DNA of 64,000 nucleotides, from the NCBI GenBank assembly GCA_016789955.1, contig JAEUPB010000037.1, positions 57,530-121,529 on the forward strand, given 5' to 3'. This document shows positions 35,481 through 43,904 of this stretch, one piece after another. Numbering within the stretch: the stretch's first letter is position 1; the number at the start of each line of letters is the position of its first letter. A model generated the notes under the pieces. That model saw only the letters and a program-made list of their open reading frames with translations, searched no databases and had not been told where the DNA came from. A program made the position numbers and the translations under genes. The stretch comes from Rubrivivax sp. (lineage in GTDB: Bacteria > Pseudomonadota > Gammaproteobacteria > Burkholderiales > Burkholderiaceae_C).

Positions 35481-35505
35481 GGTGTCGTGTCGCCCGCGGC
35501 GCGGA

Positions 35506-35904
35506 TCAGGCCTTCGGCGGCCGGTGCAGCGCGCAGAGCTTGTTGCCGTCGGGGTCGCGCACGTAGGCCAGGTGCAGCGCGCCGAGCTGGCCCTCGCGCA
35601 GACCGGGCGGGTCCTCGATGGAGACGCCGCCGTGGGCCACGGCGGCGTCGTGGAAGGCGCGCACCTGCTCGGGCGACACGCACTTGAAGCCGATGGTGCC
35701 GCCGTTGGCGCACGTGGCGGGCTGGCCATCGAGGGGCTCGCTGATGCAGAACGACGTGCCGTCGTGCCGGTAGAACAGCCGCTGCTGGCCGGTCTTGTTG
35801 GTGTTGCGTGCGGGCTGGCCGACGCCGAGCACGCCGAGCACGGCGTCGTAGAAACGCTTGGAACGCTCGATGTCGTTGGTGCCGAGCATCACGTGGCTGA
35901 ACAT
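35506..35904 (-). CDS. VOC (glyoxalase-like) protein
   Basis: This 132-residue protein starts MFSHVMLGTNDIERSKRFYDAVLGVLG and ends LAYVRDPDGNKLCALH, a standard single-module VOC protein. Such proteins bind metal and small molecules (glyoxalase, dioxygenase, resistance types); the substrate is unknown. It is followed by the BLUF gene and preceded by the esterase gene, all on the minus strand. Confidence 0.87.
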   Translation of the reverse strand: MFSHVMLGTNDIERSKRFYDAVLGVLGVGQPARNTNKTGQQRLFYRHDGTSFCISEPLDGQPATCANGGTIGFKCVSPEQVRAFHDAAVAHGGVSIEDPPGLREGQLGALHLAYVRDPDGNKLCALHRPPKA

Positions 35905-35957
35905 CGTGTCTCCTGGTGTGGGCTGTTGGACGGCGCAGTGTAGGTTCGGCGGGAAGG

Positions 35958-36848
35958 TCACGCCGCCGCGTGCACCTGCAGGAACTCCGCGACGGCCGTC
36001 TCGATGGCCTGTGCCTGATCGGTGGTCGCCCCCGCGAACCCGTGCCCGACGCCGGGCAGCGCGTGGTACGCATGGGGCACCCCGAGCGCACGCATCCGCT
36101 CGGCGAGTGCGTCCGACTCCGAGGCCGGCACGTCGGTGTCGTCGTGCCCGTGCACCAGCACCGTCGGCGGAAACGCGGCATCGATGCGGCGCAGCGGGCA
36201 CCAGGGCTCGAACCAGGCGGCCTCCTGCGGCCACGCGTGCCCGGTCACTTCCGGCAGCCACACCCCCTGCTGCCGGCAGTGCAGGTAGAAGCGCGAGCGA
36301 TCGTTGCCGTCGGCCGTGGGCACCGGCGTCAGCGCCAACGACGCGAGGGCGTCGGCGCGCTCGACCAGCGGCGCCTGCCGGTAGTGCGCGCTGGGCTCCG
36401 CTTCCCACGGCGCGGTGATGTCGCCGAAGCCCCAGAGCGATGCCACCGCACGCGGCCGCGGCGTGCCCAGGTGGCCCATCGTCAGCGAGAGGTAGGCGCC
36501 GGCCGAGGCGCCGGCCACGCACACGCGGGCCGGGTCGACCCCGAACAGGTCCGGGCCGGCCTCGTGGATCCATCGCCACGCGGCGGCCACGTCGTCGACG
36601 ATCGCCGGCAGCTTCGTCTCGGGTGCCAGCCGATGGTCGATCGACACGACGACGAAGCCGTGCTCGACCAGCGCGCCGGTGAAGTACGGCCGCGGCGAGA
36701 TCGTGCGCGAGCCGAAGATCAACCCGCCGCCGTGGATCCACATCACGCACGGCCGGCGGTCCGGCGCCGATCCAGCGCAGATCACGTCGGCGTGCAGCGG
36801 CACGCCCTCGGACATGCCGTAGCGCAAGGTCCGGCGTTCGAGGCTCAC
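35958..36848 (-). CDS. alpha/beta hydrolase/esterase (HSL-like)
   Basis: This 296-residue protein has the HSL-family oxyanion motif WIHGGGLIFGSR, the nucleophile elbow VAGASAGAYLSL, an acid in HDDTDVPASESDAL and the His in GVGHGFAG. It is probably a carboxylesterase in the cytoplasm. The GTG at 36848 overlaps the stop of the upstream methyltransferase gene as GTGA, which decides the start. Confidence 0.88.
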   Translation of the reverse strand: MSLERRTLRYGMSEGVPLHADVICAGSAPDRRPCVMWIHGGGLIFGSRTISPRPYFTGALVEHGFVVVSIDHRLAPETKLPAIVDDVAAAWRWIHEAGPDLFGVDPARVCVAGASAGAYLSLTMGHLGTPRPRAVASLWGFGDITAPWEAEPSAHYRQAPLVERADALASLALTPVPTADGNDRSRFYLHCRQQGVWLPEVTGHAWPQEAAWFEPWCPLRRIDAAFPPTVLVHGHDDTDVPASESDALAERMRALGVPHAYHALPGVGHGFAGATTDQAQAIETAVAEFLQVHAAA

Positions 36849-37312
36849 AGCCACCGCCGTACCCGCGCCCGGTAGTCGTCGTAGTCGCTGCCGAACCTGG
36901 CCTTCAACGCCTGCTCCTCCGGCCGGATCTGGAACCGCGTGATGTAGGCGACGAACGCCGGCAGCCCGAGCAGCGCACTCGCCGCACCGAACGCGACGAA
37001 GCAGCCGAGCAGCACGAACACCATGCCCGCGTACATCGGGTTGCGCGTGTGGCGGTAGATGCCGCCGGTGACCACCGACGTCGCGCGTTCCGGGTGCAGC
37101 GGGTTCACGGTGGTGCGTGCGCGGCGGAACGCCAGGGCCCCGAGGCCGCTGACCACGCCACCGACCGATGCCACCAGCAGCCCCGCCAGCCACGGCATCG
37201 GCACCTCGAAACGCCACAGCGGCCACCACCGCGCCAGCGCCCACATGCCCGCGGCGGTGACAAGAGCCACCAGCGGTGGCGGGACGCGATGCTCGAGCGC
37301 GCGCAAGTCCAC
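36845..37312 (-). CDS. isoprenylcysteine carboxyl methyltransferase family protein
   Basis: This 155-residue membrane protein has four hydrophobic segments and the conserved YRHTRNPMYAGMVF and EEQALKARFGSDYDDYRARVRRW, hallmarks of the ICMT-like bacterial family. The start is a GTG at 37312. These proteins are often annotated as methyltransferases with unknown substrates in bacteria. Its stop overlaps the esterase start. Confidence 0.88.
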   Translation of the reverse strand: MDLRALEHRVPPPLVALVTAAGMWALARWWPLWRFEVPMPWLAGLLVASVGGVVSGLGALAFRRARTTVNPLHPERATSVVTGGIYRHTRNPMYAGMVFVLLGCFVAFGAASALLGLPAFVAYITRFQIRPEEQALKARFGSDYDDYRARVRRWL

Positions 37313-37328
37313 GAGCGATGGATGCGCC

Positions 37329-37790
37329 CTACCGGGACGCCCCGGCCGAGACCTTGACGAAGAAGTCGTGGATGGACCGGTCGCCCATGTTGCGCGCGTC
37401 GGCCAGCTCGCCGGCCTTCGTGGCGTAGACCACCCGGCCGTCGGTCGCCAGCACGGCCACCGCCGGGATACCGCTCTTCAGCGGCACGCCGTAGGCCTCG
37501 GCGATGTCGACGTTGCGGTTGAATCGGCCCACGTCGACCTTCACGACCCTGAATCCCTTGGCGATCAGCGGCGCCGCCGCGCCTTCCTTGAACGCCAGGT
37601 CGAGCACCTTGCAGTCGCCGCACCAGTTGGCGCCGAACACCACCAGCACCGGCACCTTCGCGCGCGCGGCCTCGGCCCGCGCGGCCAGGATCTGCGCCTT
37701 GGCGTCGGCCTGTTCGTCATACGGGCCGCCAGCGGCCGTAGCGGCCGTGACGGCGAACGCGAGCGTGGCGAGGATCAGGGTTCGGCGCAT
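37329..37790 (-). CDS. exported thioredoxin-like protein
   Basis: This 153-residue protein has a signal peptide (MRRTLILATLAFAVTAATAA) and a thioredoxin domain with the active site VVFGANWCGDCKVLDLAF (CGDC). Helix and strand spacing are typical, with GIPAVAVLATDGRVVYAT as the cis-Pro region. It is a probable periplasmic redox protein. The ATG at 37790 gives the signal peptide; upstream in-frame codons would extend it into the divergent promoter side. Confidence 0.85.
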   Translation of the reverse strand: MRRTLILATLAFAVTAATAAGGPYDEQADAKAQILAARAEAARAKVPVLVVFGANWCGDCKVLDLAFKEGAAAPLIAKGFRVVKVDVGRFNRNVDIAEAYGVPLKSGIPAVAVLATDGRVVYATKAGELADARNMGDRSIHDFFVKVSAGASR

Positions 37791-37884
37791 GGCGGGGCGG
37801 TGCATCGATCGACGGGCAAGGATTGCGCGCCACGCATTGCACCACGCCGCCGGCCGGCCGCGCGACGGCACGGCCACGCCCCGC

Positions 37885-38625
37885 TCAGCGGAGCCCGCGC
37901 ACCAGCAGCATGAGCGCGCCGACCACCACCACCGCCTCCATGAACCCGGCATGCAGGCCCGCGGGCAGGCGCGCGAGCAGCGCGCGGGCGATGAAGGCGC
38001 CCGGCACCGTGCAGGCGCCGATCAGCAGCCCGAGCAGCGCGAGCTCGAGGTCGAGCGCCGCGAAGCCGCCGAACAGCGCCACCTTGGCCAGGCCCATCGT
38101 CAGCGAGACGATCGCGTCGGTGGCGATCAGCGCGCCGCCGGTCAGGCCCGCCGACATCAGGATGGAGATGAGGATCACCCCGGCCCCGGTGACGCCGCCG
38201 TTGACCACACCGAACCCCGCGCCGGCGGCCAACTGCATCGCCGGCGACAGCGGCCGCGCCGCCCGCCGCAGCACGCGCCGCAGCGGCACGCTCAGCAGCA
38301 GGAACGAGCCCAGCAGCGCGGTGATCCACTGCGCACTCAGCAAGGTGTAGCCCCAGGCCCCGCACAGGCACGCCGGCAACCCCAGCACGAGGATGCGCCG
38401 GGCCTGCGCCCGGTCGATCTCGCGGTGGTACGCGATGACGCGGCTGCCGTTGGTCAGCAGCATCGCCACCGCCATCAGCGGGATCACCTTCGTCACACCG
38501 ACCAGCGGCACGAGCACCAGCGGCAGGATCAGCCCGGTGCCGAACCCCGACAGCCCGCCGAGCGTGGAGGCGACGAGCGCCACGGCGCAGGCCAGCGCGA
38601 GCTGCAGCGGGCTCTCGCCGATCAT
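37885..38625 (-). CDS. TauE/SafE-family sulfite exporter-like permease
   Basis: This 246-residue protein is strongly hydrophobic with about eight membrane segments. The start ALACAVALVASTLGGLSGFGTGLILPLVLVPLVG and the repeated GFGVVNGGVTGAGVILI half fit the TauE/SafE (COG0730) pattern of two homologous halves. Members move organic or inorganic anions such as sulfite or sulfonates across the inner membrane. The substrate is unknown. It overlaps the downstream VOC gene's start region by 4 bp (38622-38625). Confidence 0.88.
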   Translation of the reverse strand: MIGESPLQLALACAVALVASTLGGLSGFGTGLILPLVLVPLVGVTKVIPLMAVAMLLTNGSRVIAYHREIDRAQARRILVLGLPACLCGAWGYTLLSAQWITALLGSFLLLSVPLRRVLRRAARPLSPAMQLAAGAGFGVVNGGVTGAGVILISILMSAGLTGGALIATDAIVSLTMGLAKVALFGGFAALDLELALLGLLIGACTVPGAFIARALLARLPAGLHAGFMEAVVVVGALMLLVRGLR

Positions 38626-39023
38626 CCGGGGCCTGGCGCGTCATGGCACACCACGCAGAGCTTGTTGCCGTCGAGGTCGCGGAAGTAGGCGCCGTAGTAG
38701 TTCGCGTGGTAGTGCGGCCGCAGGCCGGGTGCGCCTTCGTCCACGCCGCCCGCGGCCAGGGCCGTGGCGTGCACGCGGTCCACCGTGGCGCGGTCGGCCG
38801 CGAGGAACGCCGTCATCTGCCCGTTGCCCGGCGCATGCGGAGCCCCGTCGTAAGGCAGCCCGATGATGAAGAGCGGCCGGCCGCCGGAGTGCAACTGCCA
38901 CGCCGCCCAGCCGTTTGCCGGGTCGTTGAATCGCTGCCGCAGGCCGAGCGCTTGCATCAGCGGCGCGTAGAAGGCGTGGGCGCGCGCGAAGTCCGAAACG
39001 CCGATGTAGATGTGCGAGAACAT
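38622..39023 (-). CDS. VOC (glyoxalase-like) protein
   Basis: This 133-residue VOC protein begins MFSHIYIGVSDFARAHAFYAPLMQALGLRQRF and ends AYFRDLDGNKLCVVCHDA. It resembles the VOC protein at 35506-35904 and may be a paralogue. Its ATGA overlap with the permease gene suggests translational coupling. Substrate unknown. Confidence 0.87.
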   Translation of the reverse strand: MFSHIYIGVSDFARAHAFYAPLMQALGLRQRFNDPANGWAAWQLHSGGRPLFIIGLPYDGAPHAPGNGQMTAFLAADRATVDRVHATALAAGGVDEGAPGLRPHYHANYYGAYFRDLDGNKLCVVCHDAPGPG

Positions 39024-39063
39024 GGGGCGAGGATCAGCTTTCGACAGCGCGCCGCGCGCCGCC

Positions 39064-39891
39064 TCACGGCGGCACGTGGATGGTCGCCTTGATGTGCTTG
39101 AGGTTCGTGACGATCGTGAAGCTCATCAGCACGAGCAGGCTCCACGCGCTCCACTTCGACACGTGCACCGCCGCCCAGGCGCCGAGCTGGTGCGGGTAGG
39201 CCCACAGGCCGAAGAAGGTGCCGAGGTTCTCGGCCAGCCAGATGAAGAAGCCCACCAGCACCAGGCCCAGCGCCAGCGGCATGCGGCGCTCGCGGCGGTG
39301 CGGCACGAACACCACCGTGGCTCGCGCGTACAGGCCCAGCGCCGCGGCGGCCAGGTACCAGCGGTAGTCGCCGATGTAGTGGTGCGAGTAGAAGTTGAGG
39401 TACAGCGCCGTGGCCACGAGGCCGGCCATCCAGTACGGCGGATGGTGCTCGATGCGCAGCTGCAGCAGCCGCCACGCCTGGATGATGTAGCTGCCCACCG
39501 CCGCGTACATGAAGCCCGAGAACAGCGGCACGCCGAGCACCTTCGAGTAGGCGAAGTCGGGATACGACCACGAGCGGATGCCGGCGGAGGTCTTGAACAC
39601 CTCCAGGCAGAAGCCGAGCACGTGGAAGAGGCAGATCGCCTTCAGCTCGTCGGCCGTCTCGCGCCCGCTCCACAGCATCCACGCCTGGATGGCCACGGCC
39701 ACCAGCAGCAGCACGTCGTAGCGCGGCACGCCCCACACGCCGGCGCGCGGCACCAGGAACACCGCCGCGAAGAACAGGAAGGCGAACACGCAGGCCTGCG
39801 CTTCCTTCCACGTGAACTGGAGCAACTCGACGGCGAGTGCACGCAGGTCCCTGGGCGCTCCCGTCGCGGCGAGGGTCGATGCGTCGGCCAC
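39064..39891 (-). CDS. DUF817 family membrane protein
   Basis: This 275-residue protein has about eight membrane segments and the family-specific stretches AICLFHVLGFCLEVFKTSAGIRSWSYPD, GFMYAAVGSYIIQAWRLL, FYSHHYIGDYRWYLAA and FFIWLAENLGTFFGLWAYPHQ, which define DUF817 (YoaT-like). Function is unknown. The start is a GTG at 39891. It lies 4 bp downstream of the cupin gene, so co-transcription is likely. Confidence 0.93.
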   Translation of the reverse strand: MADASTLAATGAPRDLRALAVELLQFTWKEAQACVFAFLFFAAVFLVPRAGVWGVPRYDVLLLVAVAIQAWMLWSGRETADELKAICLFHVLGFCLEVFKTSAGIRSWSYPDFAYSKVLGVPLFSGFMYAAVGSYIIQAWRLLQLRIEHHPPYWMAGLVATALYLNFYSHHYIGDYRWYLAAAALGLYARATVVFVPHRRERRMPLALGLVLVGFFIWLAENLGTFFGLWAYPHQLGAWAAVHVSKWSAWSLLVLMSFTIVTNLKHIKATIHVPP

Positions 39892-39895
39892 GCCG

Positions 39896-40342
39896 CTACA
39901 GGTCGGTGCGCTCTTCCGCCACCGCGCGCCGCTCCTTCAGGTTGAAGCGATCGTCGTAGATCGGCCGCCCGCCCGTCGTCGGGCCGGGGTACTGCACGAT
40001 CAGGATCTGGCCGCCGGTCTCGGTGCGGAACTCGTCCTCGAAGTGCGGGTCGGGGTGGAAGATCATCGTGCCCGGCGTGCAGACCTTGCCGCCGATGTGG
40101 AAGGTGCCCTCCAGCACGTACCAGACCTGCGCGAACTCGTGGTGGTGCAGCGGATGGTGTGCCCCCGGCTCCAGCCGCAGGATGCCCGCGTTGGGCTCGG
40201 TGGGCCGCTCGGGCCGCGGGTGGAACAGCATCTTGCCGGTCTCGCCGGGCCAGCGGATGGTCTCCCACGCGATGTCGTCGATGTGGCTGACCTCCATCGG
40301 TTGGTGCCGCCTGGGCTGATGGGCTGGCTCGTGGTCTGCCAT
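39896..40342 (-). CDS. cupin-domain protein
   Basis: This 148-residue protein has a cupin core: GAHHPLHHHEFAQVWYVLEG (metal-binding His set) and PGTMIFHPDPHFEDEF. Many such proteins are dioxygenases or sensor domains; function is unknown. The start at ATG 40342 gives a plausible His-rich N-terminus. It is followed closely by DUF817. Confidence 0.85.
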   Translation of the reverse strand: MADHEPAHQPRRHQPMEVSHIDDIAWETIRWPGETGKMLFHPRPERPTEPNAGILRLEPGAHHPLHHHEFAQVWYVLEGTFHIGGKVCTPGTMIFHPDPHFEDEFRTETGGQILIVQYPGPTTGGRPIYDDRFNLKERRAVAEERTDL

Positions 40343-40461
40343 CGCGCGCTCCTCTGTCGAAGCGGGCACGATACGCGCCTGCACCGATCGGTCAAGCCGT
40401 GCCGCGGTTCGACGACCAGAACTGGAGCAGCAGCGAAGGAATTGCGGCGAGCGGCTCCGGA

Positions 40462-41007
40462 TCACACCTTCAAGACCGCCCGGAATCCCCGCGCCGCATA
40501 GTACGACTCGGCCCCATTGTGGTACGTGAAGACGCGCCCGTAGCGCCGGTCGCAGAAGAGCGCGCCGCCGCGCTCGCGCACGTCGGCCGGCGTGGCCACC
40601 CAGCTCGACGTCTTCAGGTCGAACTCGCCCAGCCGCTGCAGCACGCGGTAGGCCGCTTCATCGAGCAGCTCCACGCCCATCGCCGCGGCCATCTCCATCG
40701 CGCTGCCGGCGGGCTTGTTCTCCTTGCGCTTGCGCAGCGCCTCGCCGTCGTAGCAGAGGCTGCGCCGGCCCGCCGGGCTCTCGGGCGCGCAGTCGCAGAA
40801 CACGAAGGCCCCGGTCGCCTCGTCGCGGCCGATCACGTCGGGCTCGCCGCCCGAGGCCTCCATCGCGTGCAGCGCGGCGAGCGCGGCGGCGTTCTTCCCG
40901 AGTCTCGCGCCGGCGGCCTTCCAGTCGATGCCCGCGTGGCGCTGCGGGTGGCGTTCGAAGCGGGCCCGCAGGGTGTCTAGCAACAGGGTTCGTTCATTCG
41001 TGTCCAT
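40462..41007 (-). CDS. DUF4256 family protein
   Basis: This 181-residue protein matches DUF4256: RTLLLDTLRARFERHPQRHAGIDW, the FVFCDCAPESPAGRRSLCYDGEAL stretch and C-terminal FTYHNGAESYYAARGFRAVLKV. DUF4256 proteins are cytoplasmic with unknown function. The ATG at 41007 is the family start. It diverges from the deacylase gene starting at 41111. Confidence 0.9.
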   Translation of the reverse strand: MDTNERTLLLDTLRARFERHPQRHAGIDWKAAGARLGKNAAALAALHAMEASGGEPDVIGRDEATGAFVFCDCAPESPAGRRSLCYDGEALRKRKENKPAGSAMEMAAAMGVELLDEAAYRVLQRLGEFDLKTSSWVATPADVRERGGALFCDRRYGRVFTYHNGAESYYAARGFRAVLKV

Positions 41008-41110
41008 GGCGAGCGGCACGTTGTCATCGGTGAATCTGCGATTGTGCGGACTCCGGGAGCGGCCCCGCGCTAAGCTCGCCGCCCGTCCCCCGCCCAGTCC
41101 GAGGCTCGCC

Positions 41111-42751
41111 ATGCAGCCGACGCCGCGACACCCGTTCCGATCGCCCCTCGCGCACCTCGTCTCCCTTGTGGCGGCGGCGCTCGGCCTGGTCACCGGCTGT
41201 GCCGTGCCCGAGCCCGCCGCGCCGGTCGACGCCGATCTGCTGATCCGCCACGGCCGCGTGATCGATGGCTCGGGCAGCCCCGGCGTCATGGCCGACGTCG
41301 CTGTGAGCGGCGGCAGGATCACCGCCATCGGCACGCTCGACCACCTGCGCGCGGCCCGCACGATCGACGCCCGTGGGCAGGTCGTGGCACCCGGCTTCAT
41401 CGACGTGCACGCGCACATCGAGCAGGGCCTGTTCGCCAACCCGTCGGCGCACAACTACGTGCACGACGGCGTGACCACCGTGATCACCGGCAACTGCGGC
41501 GGCTCGGCCGACAGCCTGTCGGCCTTCTTCGCGCGCATCGGAAAGGGCGGCGCGTCGATCAACGTGGCCTCGCTGGTCGGGCACAACACGGTGCGACGCC
41601 AAGTGCTGGGCCTGGCCAACCGCGCCCCCACGCCCGACGAACAGCGGCGCATGGAAGCCCTGGTCGAGCGGGCGATGCGCGAGGGCGCGGTGGGCGTGTC
41701 GACCGGGCTCATCTACCTGCCCGGCATGTACAGCGGCAGCGACGAGGTGGTCGGGCTGGCGCGCGCGGCGGCGAAGCATCGGGGCCTGTACGCCTCGCAC
41801 ATCCGCGACGAAGGGAACAAGGTGGTCGATGCGCTGAACGAGGCACTCGATATCGGGCGGGCAGCGCAATTGCCGGTGCAGATCTCGCACTTCAAGGTCT
41901 CGGCGCCGGCCAACTGGGGCCGCTCGCGCGAGACGCTGGCGCTCATCGAGCGGGCGCGCGCCGGCGGGCTGGACGTCACCATCGACCAGTACCCCTACGC
42001 CGCCAGCAGCACCACGCTCGACGTGCTCCTGCCCGACTGGGCGATGGAAGGCGGCCGCGCGGAAGCGCGCAGGCGGCTGGCCGACCCCGCGCTGCACCGC
42101 CGCATCGCCGGCGAGATCGTCGCGCAGGCGCGGCGCAACCAGCGGCCCGATTTCAGCTACGCCGTGGTGGCCCGCCATGCCACCGACCCAGCACTCGACG
42201 GCTTGAGCATCACGGCCATCAACCGCGAGAAGAAGGGCCGGCCGGCCACGCTGGAAGCGGAAGTGGAGACGCTGCTGGACCTGATCGTGGCGGGCAGCGC
42301 GCAGATGGTGTTCCACGGCATGAACGAGGACGACGTGCGCGCCATCCTGCGCTACCCGCACAACATGGTGGGCGCCGACGGCGGCGTGCAGGACGGCCGC
42401 GGCCTGCCGCACCCGCGCAGCTACGGCACGAACGCGCGCATCCTCGGCCATTACGTGCGCGAGGAGCGGCTCATCACGCTGGAAGAGGCCGTGCGCCGCA
42501 TGACCTCGCTGGCCGCGCAGCGCTTCCAGCTGAAGGACCGCGGGCTGCTGCGCGCGGGCTACGCGGCCGACATCGTGGTCTTCGATCCGCAACGGGTCAT
42601 CGACACCGCGACCTACGCGAACCCGCACCAGTTCCCGCGCGGCATCGGGCATGTGGTGGTGAACGGGCAGGTGGTGGTGGATGCCGGGCGACACACCGGC
42701 GTGCGCAGCGGCGTGGCGCTGATGGGGCCGGGGGTCTCGGCGGGCCGCTGA
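41111..42751 (+). CDS. exported N-acyl-D-amino-acid deacylase/amidohydrolase
   Basis: This 546-residue amidohydrolase has a signal with lipobox-like LVTGC (VSLVAAALGLVTGC), then LIRHGRVIDGSG, the metal-binding GFIDVHAHIEQG, VITGNCGGS (Cys ligand of D-aminoacylases), SHIRDEGNKVV and QISHFKVSAPANWG. It ends LLRAGYAADIVVFDP..VVVNGQVVVD as in the family. It likely releases D-amino acids from N-acyl-D-amino acids in the periplasm or is membrane-anchored. The plus-strand gene starts 103 bp from DUF4256. Confidence 0.9.
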   Translation: MQPTPRHPFRSPLAHLVSLVAAALGLVTGCAVPEPAAPVDADLLIRHGRVIDGSGSPGVMADVAVSGGRITAIGTLDHLRAARTIDARGQVVAPGFIDVHAHIEQGLFANPSAHNYVHDGVTTVITGNCGGSADSLSAFFARIGKGGASINVASLVGHNTVRRQVLGLANRAPTPDEQRRMEALVERAMREGAVGVSTGLIYLPGMYSGSDEVVGLARAAAKHRGLYASHIRDEGNKVVDALNEALDIGRAAQLPVQISHFKVSAPANWGRSRETLALIERARAGGLDVTIDQYPYAASSTTLDVLLPDWAMEGGRAEARRRLADPALHRRIAGEIVAQARRNQRPDFSYAVVARHATDPALDGLSITAINREKKGRPATLEAEVETLLDLIVAGSAQMVFHGMNEDDVRAILRYPHNMVGADGGVQDGRGLPHPRSYGTNARILGHYVREERLITLEEAVRRMTSLAAQRFQLKDRGLLRAGYAADIVVFDPQRVIDTATYANPHQFPRGIGHVVVNGQVVVDAGRHTGVRSGVALMGPGVSAGR

Positions 42752-42771
42752 GCGCCTGGGGCCGAGACCGG

Positions 42772-43125
42772 TCAGGCCACCCGGGCCAGCGGCACGACGA
42801 TCTCCACAGAGTCGAACGGCACCGAGACCTGGGCTTCCTCGGAACGCTCGACGAGGCCCAACGCCTCGAGGCGGGCCACGTCGGCGTGGGCGTTGGAGTA
42901 GTTGCGCTCGGCAGCTTTCGCCAGCGCATGGACGCTGCACGGCCCGACTCTGCACAAGGTGTCGAGCAGCTCGACGCGCGCCGGAGTCAGCTCAGAGAAC
43001 AACGTGCGCGCCGACTCGAAGCTCAGCCTGTAGTCCGGCGACTGGCCGCGCCTCGATCCGGCGATCTGCTGCCGCGCCGCCCGCAGCGCCGCCCCTGGCT
43101 TGGCAACCTCGACGATGGCCTTCAT
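42772..43125 (-). CDS. HVO_A0114-like DNA-binding protein, probable antitoxin
   Basis: This 117-residue protein has a winged-helix region LTPARVELLDTLCRVGPCSVHALAKAAERNYSNAHADVARLEALGLVER, typical of COG4190/HVO_A0114 transcriptional regulators. The gene directly follows, and overlaps by 4 bp, a TumE-type gene at 43122. Such pairs are described as toxin-antitoxin-like modules. It is probably the DNA-binding antitoxin that represses its own operon. Confidence 0.8.
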   Translation of the reverse strand: MKAIVEVAKPGAALRAARQQIAGSRRGQSPDYRLSFESARTLFSELTPARVELLDTLCRVGPCSVHALAKAAERNYSNAHADVARLEALGLVERSEEAQVSVPFDSVEIVVPLARVA

Positions 43126-43415
43126 GAACCACCCCCTTGACGAATGTCCGACTCGAAGTCGTCGAGCAACTGCTCGACGGACGTAAAGGCGTATGGCAGC
43201 TCACGCCCTCCGAGGTGCCGATGATCGCCCTTGCCGCGTTCGTTGTCGTACCGCACCACCTCACGCCCCGGCCATCCGAAGTACAGGCGGTACTTGTAGC
43301 GGTGCATGCTCGGCGCGAGAGGCTCGGGCAACTCCCGGATCACGACCTCGATGATCGATCCGTCGTCACGCAGTTCCTTGGTGGAGGCGCCCCCGAAGGC
43401 CGCCCTCTCAGGCAC
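43122..43415 (-). CDS. TumE (DUF6516)-family protein, probable toxin
   Basis: This 97-residue protein has IIEVVIRELPEPLAPSMHRYKYRLYF, VVRYDNERGKGDHRH and LPYAFTSVEQLLDDFESDI, the pattern of TumE-family proteins that pair with HVO_A0114-like regulators. The N-terminus is uncertain: no ATG precedes the conserved region, and a GTG at 43415 is used. The toxic activity of the family is only partly studied. It forms the first gene of a two-gene operon with the regulator at 42772. Confidence 0.75.
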   Translation of the reverse strand: MPERAAFGGASTKELRDDGSIIEVVIRELPEPLAPSMHRYKYRLYFGWPGREVVRYDNERGKGDHRHLGGRELPYAFTSVEQLLDDFESDIRQGGGS

Positions 43416-43534
43416 AGTTGGAATCCGGCACCGAAAGCCGGCATGCCGTCGAACCGCGAGGGGCTGCTTCGTCGTGCCGCACGAGGGCGGCCCGCCGGGC
43501 CGCTGCGCCATCGACCCCTTCGAGGATTCCCGAG

Positions 43535-43876
43535 ATGAGCCTGTACCTGATCTCCTTCAACTACGGCGACATGCAGGTGGCCGACGCCGACATGCCCGCG
43601 GTGGCCGAGGCGGCCCACGCGGTGGTGCGCGAGGCCCGCGCGGCCGGCGTTCTGGTGTTCGCCGGCGGCGTGCTCGAGCCCCGTGAGACGACCGTGGTCG
43701 CGCGCGACGGAACGGCAACGGACGGGCCGCGCGCCGGCCGGGCCGAGTTCATCGCGGGGCTGACGGTGGTGGACGTGCCCAGCCGCGACGCAGCGCTGCA
43801 CTGGGGCGCGAAGATCGCCGCATCCTGCCGCTGCGCGCAGGAGGTGCGCGAGTTCATGCCGGGCAGCGAGCGGTGA
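43535..43876 (+). CDS. YciI/DGPF-like domain protein
   Basis: This 113-residue protein begins MSLYLISFNYGDMQVADADMPAVAEAAHAVVREARAAGVLVFAGGV and has a GLTVVDVPSRDAALHWGAKIAASCRCAQEVREF C-terminus, fitting the YCII/DGPF ferredoxin-like fold. Function is unknown. The ATG at 43535 is preceded by GAGGATTCCCGAG. It lies between the TumE gene and the decayed GFA pseudogene. Confidence 0.78.
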   Translation: MSLYLISFNYGDMQVADADMPAVAEAAHAVVREARAAGVLVFAGGVLEPRETTVVARDGTATDGPRAGRAEFIAGLTVVDVPSRDAALHWGAKIAASCRCAQEVREFMPGSER

Positions 43877-43904
43877 GCGGGGGGCGTGCGGCGGGCACTC
43901 CTCG

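Noticed and set aside
41024-42955. A 643-codon minus-strand frame
   Set aside because: It is antisense to the deacylase gene, which has metal-binding motifs in the plus frame.
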